Assembly: GCA_017454765.1 (NCBI GenBank)
Contig: JAFTCJ010000027.1
Span: 1-55,364 of the forward strand
Length of the DNA: 55,364 nt
From: Erysipelotrichaceae bacterium
GTDB lineage: Bacteria; Bacillota_I; Bacilli_A; Erysipelotrichales; Erysipelotrichaceae
Reading direction: 5' to 3'
The notes under the pieces are model-generated. The model did not search any database and was not told where the DNA came from. It worked only from the letters and a program-made list of their open reading frames with translations. Position numbers and translations under genes: made by a program. Below, piece by piece: positions 46,366 to 55,302 of the stretch (positions are counted from its first letter, which is position 1; each line of letters starts with the position of its first letter).

Positions 46366-49300
46366 TGTTCAACAAAGATACGTTCCGTCTGATCAGAAAG
46401 TCGTTCAACCGCTTTTTGTCTTTATTCATGATCGTGCTGGTATCCTCATCTTTTATGATGGGGCTTTTTTCCAACGGAACGATCCTGCGTGAAAGCATGG
46501 ACATCTACAATGACGATCTCAATCTCCAGGATATCCAGATCTATTCTTCCTACGGTTTCTGCGATGAAGATGTCACCGCCTTGAGAAGCAACGAGGACAT
46601 CGACCGCGTCTTTCCTTCGAAGATGGTCGATGCCTACGGCATCAGTTCCGACGTGAACAGCGTCTACCGTCTTGAGGAAATAAACAGGGACGTCAATCAG
46701 ATAGAACTGGTGGAAGGCAGGATGCCGCAAAGAGAAAACGAAGCGCTGATCCTGGGAGACGGGATCGAGAGCGCAGCGGTGATGATCGGCAGAAGAGTAC
46801 GGGTCTATCTCAATGACAAAGACATCAAAGACTATCTGAAAAACGACCGTTTCCTGATCGTCGGTACCTGCAAGTCACCGGCTTATACTTCCAAGATCAT
46901 GGGTTCATCCAACTGCGACAACCAGGATCTGACCCACATCCTTTTCATTCCCAATGAGAATTTTGTTTTTGATTACTATACGACCATCTATCTGACATTA
47001 AAAGGTGCCGATCAGCCGATCTCCTATACGGCAGATTACCATGATTTCATCGACAGCCGGATCGGTTCCGTTGAATCCACCAAGAATCACCAGCAGGCAT
47101 ATCTCAGAGACAGGATCTATGACGAAAACATGGAGAAGCTCAATGAGGGACGGAAGGAATTCAACGAGAAGAAGACCGAAGGCGAACAGCAGCTGCTGGA
47201 AGCCAAGCAGAAACTCGATGATGCGAACATCGAACTGATCGTCTCCCAGAGTCTGATCGATTCCAACAAGACTTCCCTGGAAGTTTCTCTGGCTCAGCTG
47301 GATGCGGCAGAGAAACTGCTGAACCAGAATGAGGCAAAACTCAATGAAGGCATTAAGGAAGCGGAGCGGCAGGCCGGCACGGATTTTGATACGCTCTATG
47401 CGGAAGTCTCGGCTGCCTATACCAGCTACATCATGATCAGGGAGACCAATTTCGATACCGGCTCCTATGTCAATAACATCGTCAAAGAACTGAAGGACGA
47501 AAAGGCTCAGAACCTGGCCCGTATGGCCGAGATCGAACAGGAAGAAGCTGCTCTGGATCCGCTGGCGGAAGATTACGTGGAGAAAATGGCCGATCTGGAA
47601 GTCGAGAAACAGAATCTCACCATCCGCAACAGCGTCATCGATGAGACACTGAAGAATTATGAAGGACAGGAGGTCGATGAGGCTGAGTCCAAGCAGGAGA
47701 TGATGGATGCGATCGATGCCCAGTTTAACGGTTCGGTCGAACAGACCTATATTCAGCTCAAGACGCTCTATGAAGGAAGAGAGAAGATCAGATCTTCCAG
47801 AACAGAGCTGGAAACCGGAAAGCAGACGGCTGCCGAGGGTCAGAAACAGCTGGAAGAGGCCCAGGCTCAGCTCAATGCCGGAAAAAGAGAATATGAAAAG
47901 GGCCTGAAGGAATACGAAGAGGCGCAGATGACCTTCAACGATGAGATCGAACAGGCCCAGAACGATCTCAACAAAGCACAGGAAGAATTGGAAGCGCTGC
48001 CCAATGCCTCCTGGATCCTTCTGGACAGGGATTCGCATTATTCTTCCTATATGTACAAGAACACGATCAGGCAGATGTCGGCGATCGGTTATGCGATGCC
48101 TTTCCTGTTCTATCTTGTTGCAGCTCTGGTATGCATGACAACGATGACAAGGCTCGTGGATGAGCAGCGTTCCCAGATAGGTATCTTCCTGGCTCTGGGC
48201 TTTTCGGAAGGCAGGATCATCGGCAAGTATGTCCTCTATGCCCTGCTGGCAGCACTGGGCGGTTCCGTTTTGGGCATCATCTTCGGACAGCTGATCTTCC
48301 CGACCGTCATCTACAACACCTGGAGACTGATGTATGATCTGCCTGAGATCCGTTTCTATTATCCGCTTATTTATGTGCTCATCTGTATCCTGGCGTTCAC
48401 ACTGCTGATGGCGGCTGTCACGGCAAGCGTCGTCAAGAATTCCTTAAAGGAGATGCCGTCGTCGCTGCTGCGTCCCAAGGCACCCAAGAGTTCCAAGAGG
48501 GTATTGCTGGAAAAGATCACCTTCCTTTGGCGGAGACTTCCTTTCACCTCCAAGATCACGGCCCGCAACATCTTCCGTTACAAATCCCGTTTCTTCATGA
48601 CGGTCATCGGCGTTGCCGGCTGTACAGGCTTGCTGGTAGTGGGTTTCGGCATCAAGGATTCCATCTCGGACATCGTTTCCATCCAGTACGGAGAGATCTT
48701 TGCCTATGACTATCAGATCAATCTGGAGAACGACCACCATCTGGAAGAGAATGTTTCGGTCTTAAAAGACAACCTGAACAACGAAGAAGTCGTTCCGTTC
48801 ATGACCTATACGACCAAGGCTTATCTCAGCGACAAGGAAGACGACACACTGATCGTCGAGGTTTTTGATGCCAGAGAGTCAAAGAACGTCCTGAATCTGC
48901 GCAAGACGGATCATAAGACACCGATTGAGATGAACAACGGCGGCGTCATCCTCTCCCAGAAGTTTGCGATCAACCACAAGATCAGGGAAGGCGACTATAT
49001 CACTGTCGAATCGCTCAACGGACTCAAGCGTGAAGTCCGGGTCGAAAGGATCTGCGAGTTCTATTTCCAGCACTATATCTTCATGTCGGAAGCCTACTAT
49101 GAAGACATCTTCGGAGAAAATGTCCATGCCAATGCGATCGCCGTCACCAGTGAGGATCAGGAAGGTCTGAAAGAGGATGTGAAGAAACTGCAGGATTATA
49201 TCTCCACGGTCGACTTCACCGGTTTCATCTCGCAGTTTGAAACGATGATCAAGGCACTTGACTTCATCATCCTGGTCATCATCGTCGCTGCCGGTTCTCT

Positions 49301-49658
49301 GGCGCTGGTGGTCCTGATCAACCTGATCCAGGTCAATATCGCCGAGCGTATCCGTGAAATCGCGACACTCAAGGTACTGGGTTTCAACGACCACGAGGTC
49401 AACAGCTACATCTTCAAGGAAGTGCTGCTGCTGACAGTCATCGGCGGTCTGCTGGGTCTGCCGCTGGGCGTGCTGGAACACCACTTCATCATGAATGTCA
49501 TCAACATGGACATGATGATGTTCGGCATGAATATCTCGATCTTATCTTTCACTTATGCATTCCTGATCACGATTGTGTTCACGCTGCTGGTGTCGCTGTT
49601 CATGCGAAAACACCTCAACGATATCGAGATGGTGGAATCACTCAAATCCGTCGAATAA
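46365..49658 (+). CDS. Giant FtsX-like permease with coiled-coil insert
   Basis: This 1097-residue permease is the partner of the ATPase. After a first membrane helix (about residues 15-35) a large outside domain follows, including a long charged coiled coil at about residues 245-550 rich in Glu, Gln and Ala. A first FtsX block (about 570-690) has MTTMTRLVDEQRSQIGIFLALGFS. A second outside domain and second FtsX block (about 960-1090) have LNLIQVNIAERIREIATLKVLGF-type motifs. It works by mechanotransmission rather than by a classic channel. The coiled coil may span the wall. A short terminator follows. Confidence 0.92.
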   Translation: MFNKDTFRLIRKSFNRFLSLFMIVLVSSSFMMGLFSNGTILRESMDIYNDDLNLQDIQIYSSYGFCDEDVTALRSNEDIDRVFPSKMVDAYGISSDVNSVYRLEEINRDVNQIELVEGRMPQRENEALILGDGIESAAVMIGRRVRVYLNDKDIKDYLKNDRFLIVGTCKSPAYTSKIMGSSNCDNQDLTHILFIPNENFVFDYYTTIYLTLKGADQPISYTADYHDFIDSRIGSVESTKNHQQAYLRDRIYDENMEKLNEGRKEFNEKKTEGEQQLLEAKQKLDDANIELIVSQSLIDSNKTSLEVSLAQLDAAEKLLNQNEAKLNEGIKEAERQAGTDFDTLYAEVSAAYTSYIMIRETNFDTGSYVNNIVKELKDEKAQNLARMAEIEQEEAALDPLAEDYVEKMADLEVEKQNLTIRNSVIDETLKNYEGQEVDEAESKQEMMDAIDAQFNGSVEQTYIQLKTLYEGREKIRSSRTELETGKQTAAEGQKQLEEAQAQLNAGKREYEKGLKEYEEAQMTFNDEIEQAQNDLNKAQEELEALPNASWILLDRDSHYSSYMYKNTIRQMSAIGYAMPFLFYLVAALVCMTTMTRLVDEQRSQIGIFLALGFSEGRIIGKYVLYALLAALGGSVLGIIFGQLIFPTVIYNTWRLMYDLPEIRFYYPLIYVLICILAFTLLMAAVTASVVKNSLKEMPSSLLRPKAPKSSKRVLLEKITFLWRRLPFTSKITARNIFRYKSRFFMTVIGVAGCTGLLVVGFGIKDSISDIVSIQYGEIFAYDYQINLENDHHLEENVSVLKDNLNNEEVVPFMTYTTKAYLSDKEDDTLIVEVFDARESKNVLNLRKTDHKTPIEMNNGGVILSQKFAINHKIREGDYITVESLNGLKREVRVERICEFYFQHYIFMSEAYYEDIFGENVHANAIAVTSEDQEGLKEDVKKLQDYISTVDFTGFISQFETMIKALDFIILVIIVAAGSLALVVLINLIQVNIAERIREIATLKVLGFNDHEVNSYIFKEVLLLTVIGGLLGLPLGVLEHHFIMNVINMDMMMFGMNISILSFTYAFLITIVFTLLVSLFMRKHLNDIEMVESLKSVE

Positions 49659-49681
49659 GGGCAGCGCTGCTGCCTTTTTGA
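49657..49681 (+). terminator. Terminator after the FtsX-like gene
   Basis: AAGGGCAGC pairs with GCTGCCTT (G-T pair allowed), loop GCT, followed by TTTT. Confidence 0.75.
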
Positions 49682-49695
49682 ATACAGGCTGAAAA

Positions 49696-49704
49696 TGTTA
49701 GAAT
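49696..49704 (+). promoter_or_regulatory. Extended -10 promoter of the ceo gene
   Basis: TG-T-TAGAAT (49696-49704). A TTGAAT in the tail of the previous terminator may act as a -35, although the 15-base spacing is short. Confidence 0.45.
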
Positions 49705-49745
49705 AGTATCATAAATCAATCAGAATCATTGAAAGGAGACGGCAG

Positions 49746-50711
49746 ATGAAAACGATCGGTTTTTTATTAAGTCACAAAGCCGGTGAACAAAGGATCGCTT
49801 TATTGCCCAGAGATCTTCTGAATGTGGTGAATACCTCTTTGGTTTATGTGGAAAAAGGGTATGGAAGATCTTTGAGGATCGAAGATCAGGAATATGAAAA
49901 CTTCGGTGCGAAAGTCGTCAGCAGGGAAGAGGTGCTGAAATGCGACTGCCTGCTGGATGTGAAGCTGGGAGACTGTGATTTTCTGGATGAGATCGAGAAG
50001 GAAAAGACACTGATCGGCTGGGCTCATGCGGTACAGAAGACAGACTTCACAAAGAAATGCACGGAAGACAGACACACCGTCATTGCCTGGGAGAAGATCT
50101 ATACGGGCGGCAGATACATCTTTTACCGCAACCGGGAAGTGGCGGGAGAAGCCGGTGTCTTACAGGCGTTTACCTGTCTGGGCAAGATGCCTTATGAGTG
50201 CAAGGCCGCCGTTCTGGGCAACGGCCAGACGGCCAAAGGAGCACTTCGCATCCTGCACGGTCTGGGAGCCAATGTCGATGTCTACGGAAGAAAACTGGAA
50301 TCGCTGTTCAGGGAAAAGATGTATGAATACGACGTCATCGTCAACTGTATCTACTGGGATACTTCCAGAACCGATCACATCATTTATAAGGAAGATCTGA
50401 AGAAGTTCAGACCGGGCACGATGATCATCGACATCAGCTGCGATCCGGGCATGGAGATCGAAACAGCCAGACCCACAAAGATCTCTGATCCCGTTTACGA
50501 GATCGACGGGGTCATACACTATGAAGTGGACAACACGCCGGCGATGTTCCCCTACACGGTATCTGCCATCTTGAGCAGAGGTTTTTCGACCTATATCGAC
50601 GGCATCCTGAAAGATGACCCGGCTGAAGAGATCAGGAAGGCGGTCGTCATCGAAAAGGGCGAACTGCGCGATCAGGAGATCATCGATTACCGCAATCGAT
50701 TAGGTATATAA
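49746..50711 (+). CDS. ceo: N5-(carboxyethyl)ornithine synthase
   Basis: This 321-residue enzyme is of the alanine dehydrogenase/transhydrogenase superfamily and most like N5-(carboxyethyl)ornithine synthase. It reductively joins pyruvate to the side-chain amine of ornithine (or lysine) with NADPH. Supporting segments are FLLSHKAGEQRIALLPRDLL, GWAHAVQKTDFTKK, REVAGEAGVLQAF, VLGNGQTAKGALRIL (dinucleotide loop) and NCIYWDTSRTDHIIYKEDLK. The product is an opine-like amino acid with no established role. AAAGGAG precedes the ATG. The phosphohexomutase gene follows 26 bases later. Confidence 0.82.
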   Translation: MKTIGFLLSHKAGEQRIALLPRDLLNVVNTSLVYVEKGYGRSLRIEDQEYENFGAKVVSREEVLKCDCLLDVKLGDCDFLDEIEKEKTLIGWAHAVQKTDFTKKCTEDRHTVIAWEKIYTGGRYIFYRNREVAGEAGVLQAFTCLGKMPYECKAAVLGNGQTAKGALRILHGLGANVDVYGRKLESLFREKMYEYDVIVNCIYWDTSRTDHIIYKEDLKKFRPGTMIIDISCDPGMEIETARPTKISDPVYEIDGVIHYEVDNTPAMFPYTVSAILSRGFSTYIDGILKDDPAEEIRKAVVIEKGELRDQEIIDYRNRLGI

Positions 50712-50737
50712 TGAGATTGAAAGAAGGATAATATCAT

Positions 50738-52429
50738 ATGAATGCTCAGGAAAGATATGAAGAATGGCTTGAAAAACTGGACCCCAACGATCCGATGTAT
50801 CAGCAGCTGCTGGATATGAAGGACGATCCGGAAACGATCAAGGAGAAGTTCCATCAGAACATCACTTTCGGTACGGCCGGTTTAAGAGGAAAGGTCACCC
50901 CCGGTACCAACTGCATGAACTATTACATGGTCGGCAGGGCAACCCAGGGTATCGCCAACTACATCAAACGTTTCGGACAGGAGGCAATGGACAAGGGCGT
51001 CGTCATCGCTCATGACTGCCGCCATATGTCCAGAGAATTCTGTCTGCATACCGCTGCCATTCTGGCACACAACGGGATCAGGACTTACATCTTCAAGGAT
51101 CTCAGGGCAACGCCGGAACTGGCCTTCATGGTAACAAGACTTGGATGCAAGGCCGGCATCAATATCACCGCTTCCCATAACCCGAAGGACTACAACGGCT
51201 ATAAGGCTTACTGGGAGGACGGCTGCCAGGTATCCAGCAGCGTCGCAGACGGCATGTTGGAGGAGATCGAAAAGATCGATCCGTTCACGGTCGAAAAAGC
51301 CGACTTTGAAGAAGAACTGAAAGCCGGCAAGATCGTCATCCTGGATGAAAGCTATGACAGGGAATACATCGATCATGTCAAATCACTGGCGATTCACTCC
51401 GGTGATGAACTGGATCTGGATATCCCGATGGTATATACTCCTTTGAATGGCTGCGGCACGATGCCGTTTGAAGCCATGATGAAGGAAAGAGGATTCCGCA
51501 ACTGGCACTTCGTCGAGGAACAGAAGGATCCCGATCCCGACTTCAAGACTGTCGGCTATCCCAACCCGGAAGACACCAAGGCTTTTAAGCTGGCTGAGGA
51601 ACTGGGCAGAAAAGTCGGAGCGGAACTGCTGATGGCGACCGACCCGGATGCGGACCGTTTCGCGATCGAACTGAGAAACGATGAGGGAGAATACGTTCCT
51701 CTCAACGGCAACCAGACAGGCTATCTGCTGGTCAACTACATCCTGGAAGGCAGAAAAGACGCAGGTACGCTTCCGGAAAACGGCGCGATGGTCAAGTCGA
51801 TCGTCACATCCACGATGTCTACCAGGATCGCCGAGGCTTACGGTGTGAAGATGTTTGAAGCCCTGACCGGTTTCAAAAACATCTGCGGACGTATTCCGTT
51901 CTTAGAGGAAAACGGCTATACCTATCTCTTCGGCTATGAGGAGTCTGTCGGTTATGCAGCTTCCCCGATCATCAGAGACAAGGACGGCATCTCTGCCGGC
52001 ATGCTGGTGACGGAAGCGGCTGCCTATTACCGCAAACAGGGCAAGACCCTGTTCAATGTTCTGCAGGAACTCTATGAGAAATACGGCTACTTCTCAGAAG
52101 ATGAGCCAAACCTCGTCTTGGAAGGCATCCCGGGTGCGGAGCGGATCAAGCGGATGATGTCCTATGTCAGAGAACATCTTCCGACTGAAGTCGCCGGATA
52201 CAAGGTCGAAAAGGTCATCGACTACATCAACGGCTATGAGGATATCCCTGCTTCCAACGTTTTGCGTTTCTATCTGGAAAACGGTTCCTGGTTTGCGATC
52301 AGACCCAGCGGCACCGAGCCCAAGATCAAGTTCTATTTCTACAGCGTGGAGGATTCCAGAGAGAAATCGCTGGAAGTCAACAGGAAGATCAAGGACGCTG
52401 TCATGGAGATGGTCCTGGCTGTCGAATAA
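50738..52429 (+). CDS. pgcA: Phosphoglucomutase / phosphomannomutase
   Basis: This 563-residue alpha-D-phosphohexomutase interconverts glucose 1- and 6-phosphate. Such enzymes feed glycogen, glycolipid and wall precursor synthesis. The phosphoserine loop is ITASHNPKDYNGYKAYW near residue 145, the metal loop DPDADRF near residue 302, the sugar loop GYEESVGYA, and the C-terminal phosphate loop RPSGTEPKIK. AAGGATAA precedes the ATG. It could supply glucose 1-phosphate for the glgA product 48 kb away. A strong two-way terminator follows. Confidence 0.93.
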   Translation: MNAQERYEEWLEKLDPNDPMYQQLLDMKDDPETIKEKFHQNITFGTAGLRGKVTPGTNCMNYYMVGRATQGIANYIKRFGQEAMDKGVVIAHDCRHMSREFCLHTAAILAHNGIRTYIFKDLRATPELAFMVTRLGCKAGINITASHNPKDYNGYKAYWEDGCQVSSSVADGMLEEIEKIDPFTVEKADFEEELKAGKIVILDESYDREYIDHVKSLAIHSGDELDLDIPMVYTPLNGCGTMPFEAMMKERGFRNWHFVEEQKDPDPDFKTVGYPNPEDTKAFKLAEELGRKVGAELLMATDPDADRFAIELRNDEGEYVPLNGNQTGYLLVNYILEGRKDAGTLPENGAMVKSIVTSTMSTRIAEAYGVKMFEALTGFKNICGRIPFLEENGYTYLFGYEESVGYAASPIIRDKDGISAGMLVTEAAAYYRKQGKTLFNVLQELYEKYGYFSEDEPNLVLEGIPGAERIKRMMSYVREHLPTEVAGYKVEKVIDYINGYEDIPASNVLRFYLENGSWFAIRPSGTEPKIKFYFYSVEDSREKSLEVNRKIKDAVMEMVLAVE

Positions 52430-52435
52430 AAAAAG

Positions 52436-52457
52436 AAAGCCGATTCAATCGGCTTTT
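52436..52457. terminator. Two-way terminator
   Basis: AAAGCCGAT and ATCGGCTTT form a 9-bp stem with flanking A and T runs. Confidence 0.85.
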
Positions 52458-53950
52458 CATATACTTAAGTTTTTATCTTTAGGCCAGCTGACGCTGTAGG
52501 CAAGCGTGAAGTTTTTCTTCTCTCCCGGCGCCAGATCAAGATCCCATCTGACCTCACCGGTATCCTCGCTGACCTTGCCTTTTGAGACATCATCGATCTC
52601 CACGGTGATCGTCTTGTCTTCGGAGACCGGGATCTGATCGATCAGGGTAACGGTGCATGTTTCACTCTTGAGGGAAGTCAGCTGCAGCTCATAGACGAAC
52701 TCCGTCTTCTTTGTTCCTTTTAATAAGACGTTGGAAGAATACTTCTTCTTGAGATCTCTCTTGAGACGGATGCTTTCGTCTTTTCCTAAAGAGATGTCAT
52801 AGGTCTCCTTGCTCTGATCGGGATCAAGACAGATGTTTCCGAGATAAGTTTCCTTGTGATAGACGATGGCGTAGGAGTTGATCAGTTCCTCGATATCGGC
52901 TGTCTTGACTTCAGCAGCCAGATAGCCGAAGCTGTCGAGCTTGGGAACGGCAATGATGTGGTAACGGCAATCCACCTGATGGGAAGTCAGATCGGCAGAG
53001 ATCTCGTTTTCATGATCGATACTGTAAGTACCGCTGAGATCATATTCCATCATCGTATCGTTGGCCACGACTTCCGCTTTCTCTTCCTCAACGTCGTACA
53101 TCACTTCTTCTTCCATGGCCATCGGCACTGCAGCGTCCATGACCATTTCCTCATCCATGCGCATGGCGGCTTTAGCGGCACCGAAGGCAGCGTTGGCCTT
53201 ATACAGCGTATTGCGGGGGCGGTAAAAACTGAGTTTCTGCGGAGACAGTTCCGGGATATCGGCGGAGACGGAAGGATTGCCGGTAAACAGACGCAGCGAT
53301 ATATCGTCCCAGTTTTCGATCGTGTGCTGGGCGATCTTGGCTTTCAACTTGACTGTGAGCCTGTCGCCTTCTTCCGTGTGGATCTCATAAAGCGGATACC
53401 AGGAAGCGTTGCGTTCAAAGTAGCGCAGCTGCAGCGGGAAGACACCGTCCTGTTTTGCTTCCAGATCGACTTTGACATAGTAAGTCTGGGTCTCGTTCTG
53501 TTTTTCCTGAAGCTGTTTCTGAAGATCTTTCTCTTCTTCCTGCAGTCCTCTGATCTTCTCATAGACGCTCTCCAGTTTTTCCGGCAGGGCATCGATGTAT
53601 TCGCTCATTTCTTTCACGGAGATGCTTTCTTTCTCGGAGAAGTCGGTGTTGTTTTTTAAAATCTCGATCTGATTGTTGAGGATCTCGATCTTATTCTGAA
53701 CAACTTCGATCTTTGAAAGCAGATCCTTTTTCATTTCCTGCTGTTTTTCGGCAGGGTAGCGTTCCACATTGACGTTGGAGCCCGTTACGGCTTCCGGCAG
53801 GGCGAGCGTGACAGTAGAAGGATCAAGACTTGCAGTCAGGCCCTCGATCATAACGGTCTGTCTGCCCTGTTTCAGTTCAATATTTCCATGGCGTGTGACA
53901 TAAGATCCGCTGCGGTAGACGGCAGCTTCTTTCACTTTTGTTGTTATCAT
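52457..53950 (-). CDS. DUF4139 (mucoidy-inhibitor MuiA-like) protein
   Basis: This 497-residue protein has the MuiA/DUF4139 layout. An N-terminal beta domain begins ITTKVKEAAVYRSGSYVTRHG. A coiled coil follows at about residues 70-155. Then come the DUF4139 beta domains with RNASWYPLYEIHTEEGDRL and NWDDISLRLFTGNPSVS. A Met- and Ala-rich acidic stretch lies in the middle. No signal peptide is present. Family function is unknown. GAGG is upstream of the ATG. It diverges from the PPOX gene, and both promoters share about 60 bases. Confidence 0.88.
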   Translation of the reverse strand: MITTKVKEAAVYRSGSYVTRHGNIELKQGRQTVMIEGLTASLDPSTVTLALPEAVTGSNVNVERYPAEKQQEMKKDLLSKIEVVQNKIEILNNQIEILKNNTDFSEKESISVKEMSEYIDALPEKLESVYEKIRGLQEEEKDLQKQLQEKQNETQTYYVKVDLEAKQDGVFPLQLRYFERNASWYPLYEIHTEEGDRLTVKLKAKIAQHTIENWDDISLRLFTGNPSVSADIPELSPQKLSFYRPRNTLYKANAAFGAAKAAMRMDEEMVMDAAVPMAMEEEVMYDVEEEKAEVVANDTMMEYDLSGTYSIDHENEISADLTSHQVDCRYHIIAVPKLDSFGYLAAEVKTADIEELINSYAIVYHKETYLGNICLDPDQSKETYDISLGKDESIRLKRDLKKKYSSNVLLKGTKKTEFVYELQLTSLKSETCTVTLIDQIPVSEDKTITVEIDDVSKGKVSEDTGEVRWDLDLAPGEKKNFTLAYSVSWPKDKNLSI

Positions 53951-54011
53951 GTTCCATTACCTCTTCATCATTATTTTACGATATACTTAAGACAGAAAGA
54001 AGGACAATATC

Positions 54012-54404
54012 ATGAATGAAGTTTGGCAGTTTTTGAAAGAGTGCGGCGTATATTATCTGGCGACGGATGATAAGGGACAGCCCCGTGTCAGACCTTTTGG
54101 AACAGCAGAGATCTTTGAAGGAAAACTCTATATCCAGACCGGAAAGAAGAAGGACTGCTACAGGCAGCTGCTGGAAAATCCCAATGCGGAGATCTGCTGC
54201 TTCAAGGACGGCAAATGGCTGCGCATCGCCGGCAAGCTGATCCCGGATGACAGAGTCGAAGCCAAGAAAGACATGCTGGACAAGAATCCGAACTTAAGAG
54301 GCATGTACAACGAGAACGACGACAATACGATCGTCCTGTATTTTGAGGATGCAGTCGCAACATTCTCATCCTTTACCGAAGCACCGAAAGAGATCCGTTT
54401 CTGA
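54012..54404 (+). CDS. Pyridoxamine 5'-phosphate oxidase-fold protein
   Basis: This 130-residue split-barrel flavin-binding protein is of the PPOX family. It has GVYYLATDDKGQPRVRPFGTAEIFEGKLYI at the start and FKDGKWLRIAGKL in the middle. Such short proteins bind FMN or F420-like cofactors and are often poorly characterised reductases. They are not true PdxH enzymes. AAGGA precedes the ATG. The stop overlaps the start of the next gene (TGATG). Confidence 0.87.
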   Translation: MNEVWQFLKECGVYYLATDDKGQPRVRPFGTAEIFEGKLYIQTGKKKDCYRQLLENPNAEICCFKDGKWLRIAGKLIPDDRVEAKKDMLDKNPNLRGMYNENDDNTIVLYFEDAVATFSSFTEAPKEIRF

Positions 54405-55207
54405 TGTATCCAGACCTGAACGGCTGTTGGGAAGAGGGCTATCATTATTATCTGGAACTGAGTGATGATTCACTGAAGCTGAGAAGATATGACAGAGCAA
54501 TCGTCCTGGAAACAGCCGTCACATATCAATGGGAGAATAAGGAAAGATGTGAGATCCTGCCGCAAGACAGGATCCTTTCTTACAGTGTCGATCACAGGAT
54601 GATGTCGGAGATCAGATCGCTGACTTATGAAAAGGGCGAGATCAGATTGTTGTATTATTCGCTGATCAACGGTGAAACGGAATACATCCTGCATAAGACA
54701 GACCGTTCCCCGTTTTCCCACATCATCATCCGTGATGAGGAATATCTGGATTCCCTGCAGGGAAAGTGGAAAAGATATAAAGGAGATGATTTTTTAAAGA
54801 TCAAAGGCAACGCGCTTTCCTGGATGGGCATGGAAGAGAAGTTCTGTGTCGTTTCCTATGCATGTGATCCCGATAAGGTCTATATCCATCCCGCCGATCT
54901 CTCCCGTGACAACTTCCCGGCTTTCACACAGATCGAAGTAAGAAAAGACATGCTGACATGCACAGTCATCGTCATGGATGCCTCGATGCCCTTGACCGTC
55001 TTTGCCAGGGAAGACATGCTGGACAGGATAACGATACCGGAAGCAGCAGACAGAAGCATGAAAAACACGATGCTGAAAAAGGAACCGGACACAGACCACA
55101 GAGCGCTCAAAACCATACCGGAAGGATATCAGTACTGTCCGGAATGCGGATACAAATGCGAGGAGAGTCTGAAGTTCTGTCCAGAGTGCGGAACAAAACT
55201 GAAATAA
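54404..55207 (+). CDS. Zinc-ribbon protein of unknown function
   Basis: This 267-residue protein has no family that I recognise for its first 235 residues, which form mixed strands with repeated charged stretches. The C-terminus is a zinc ribbon: CPECG, 11 residues or so, then CPECG, in YCPECGYKCEE and KFCPECGTKLK. No membrane helix is visible. It is translationally coupled to the PPOX gene. Its natural terminator appears to be cut by the IS element just downstream. Confidence 0.65.
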   Translation: MYPDLNGCWEEGYHYYLELSDDSLKLRRYDRAIVLETAVTYQWENKERCEILPQDRILSYSVDHRMMSEIRSLTYEKGEIRLLYYSLINGETEYILHKTDRSPFSHIIIRDEEYLDSLQGKWKRYKGDDFLKIKGNALSWMGMEEKFCVVSYACDPDKVYIHPADLSRDNFPAFTQIEVRKDMLTCTVIVMDASMPLTVFAREDMLDRITIPEAADRSMKNTMLKKEPDTDHRALKTIPEGYQYCPECGYKCEESLKFCPECGTKLK

Positions 55208-55223
55208 AAGGGTCCCGATCGGG
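55208..55223 (+). terminator. Terminator remnant interrupted by IS
   Basis: AAGGGTCCC, GATC and GGG are present, as in the left arm, loop and start of a right arm of a hairpin. The expected rest of the right arm (ACCCTT) is missing because the IS sequence begins at 55224. Confidence 0.5.
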
Positions 55224-55270
55224 TGAAGTGTACCCCGTTTAGTGCACTTGATTAAAAGAGCCTTATGACT

Positions 55271-55300
55271 GAAACTATCTCCGAAAGGAGGTAGTTTTTT
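55271..55300 (+). promoter_or_regulatory. Hairpin enclosing the transposase ribosome site
   Basis: GAAACTATCTCC (55271-55282) pairs with GGAGGTAGTTTT (55287-55298) around a GAAA tetraloop, followed by TT. The right arm contains the GGAGG of the transposase gene. The structure can act as terminator and block translation of read-through RNA. Confidence 0.7.
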
Positions 55301-55302
55301 CT

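Noticed and set aside
46998..48038. 346-codon open frame on the minus strand opposite the FtsX-like gene
   Set aside because: It is a Leu/Phe-rich mirror of the coiled-coil codons with no start signals.
52856..53659. 267-codon open frame on the plus strand opposite the DUF4139 gene
   Set aside because: Composition reflects the reverse of the Glu/Lys coiled coil. No ribosome site or family match.
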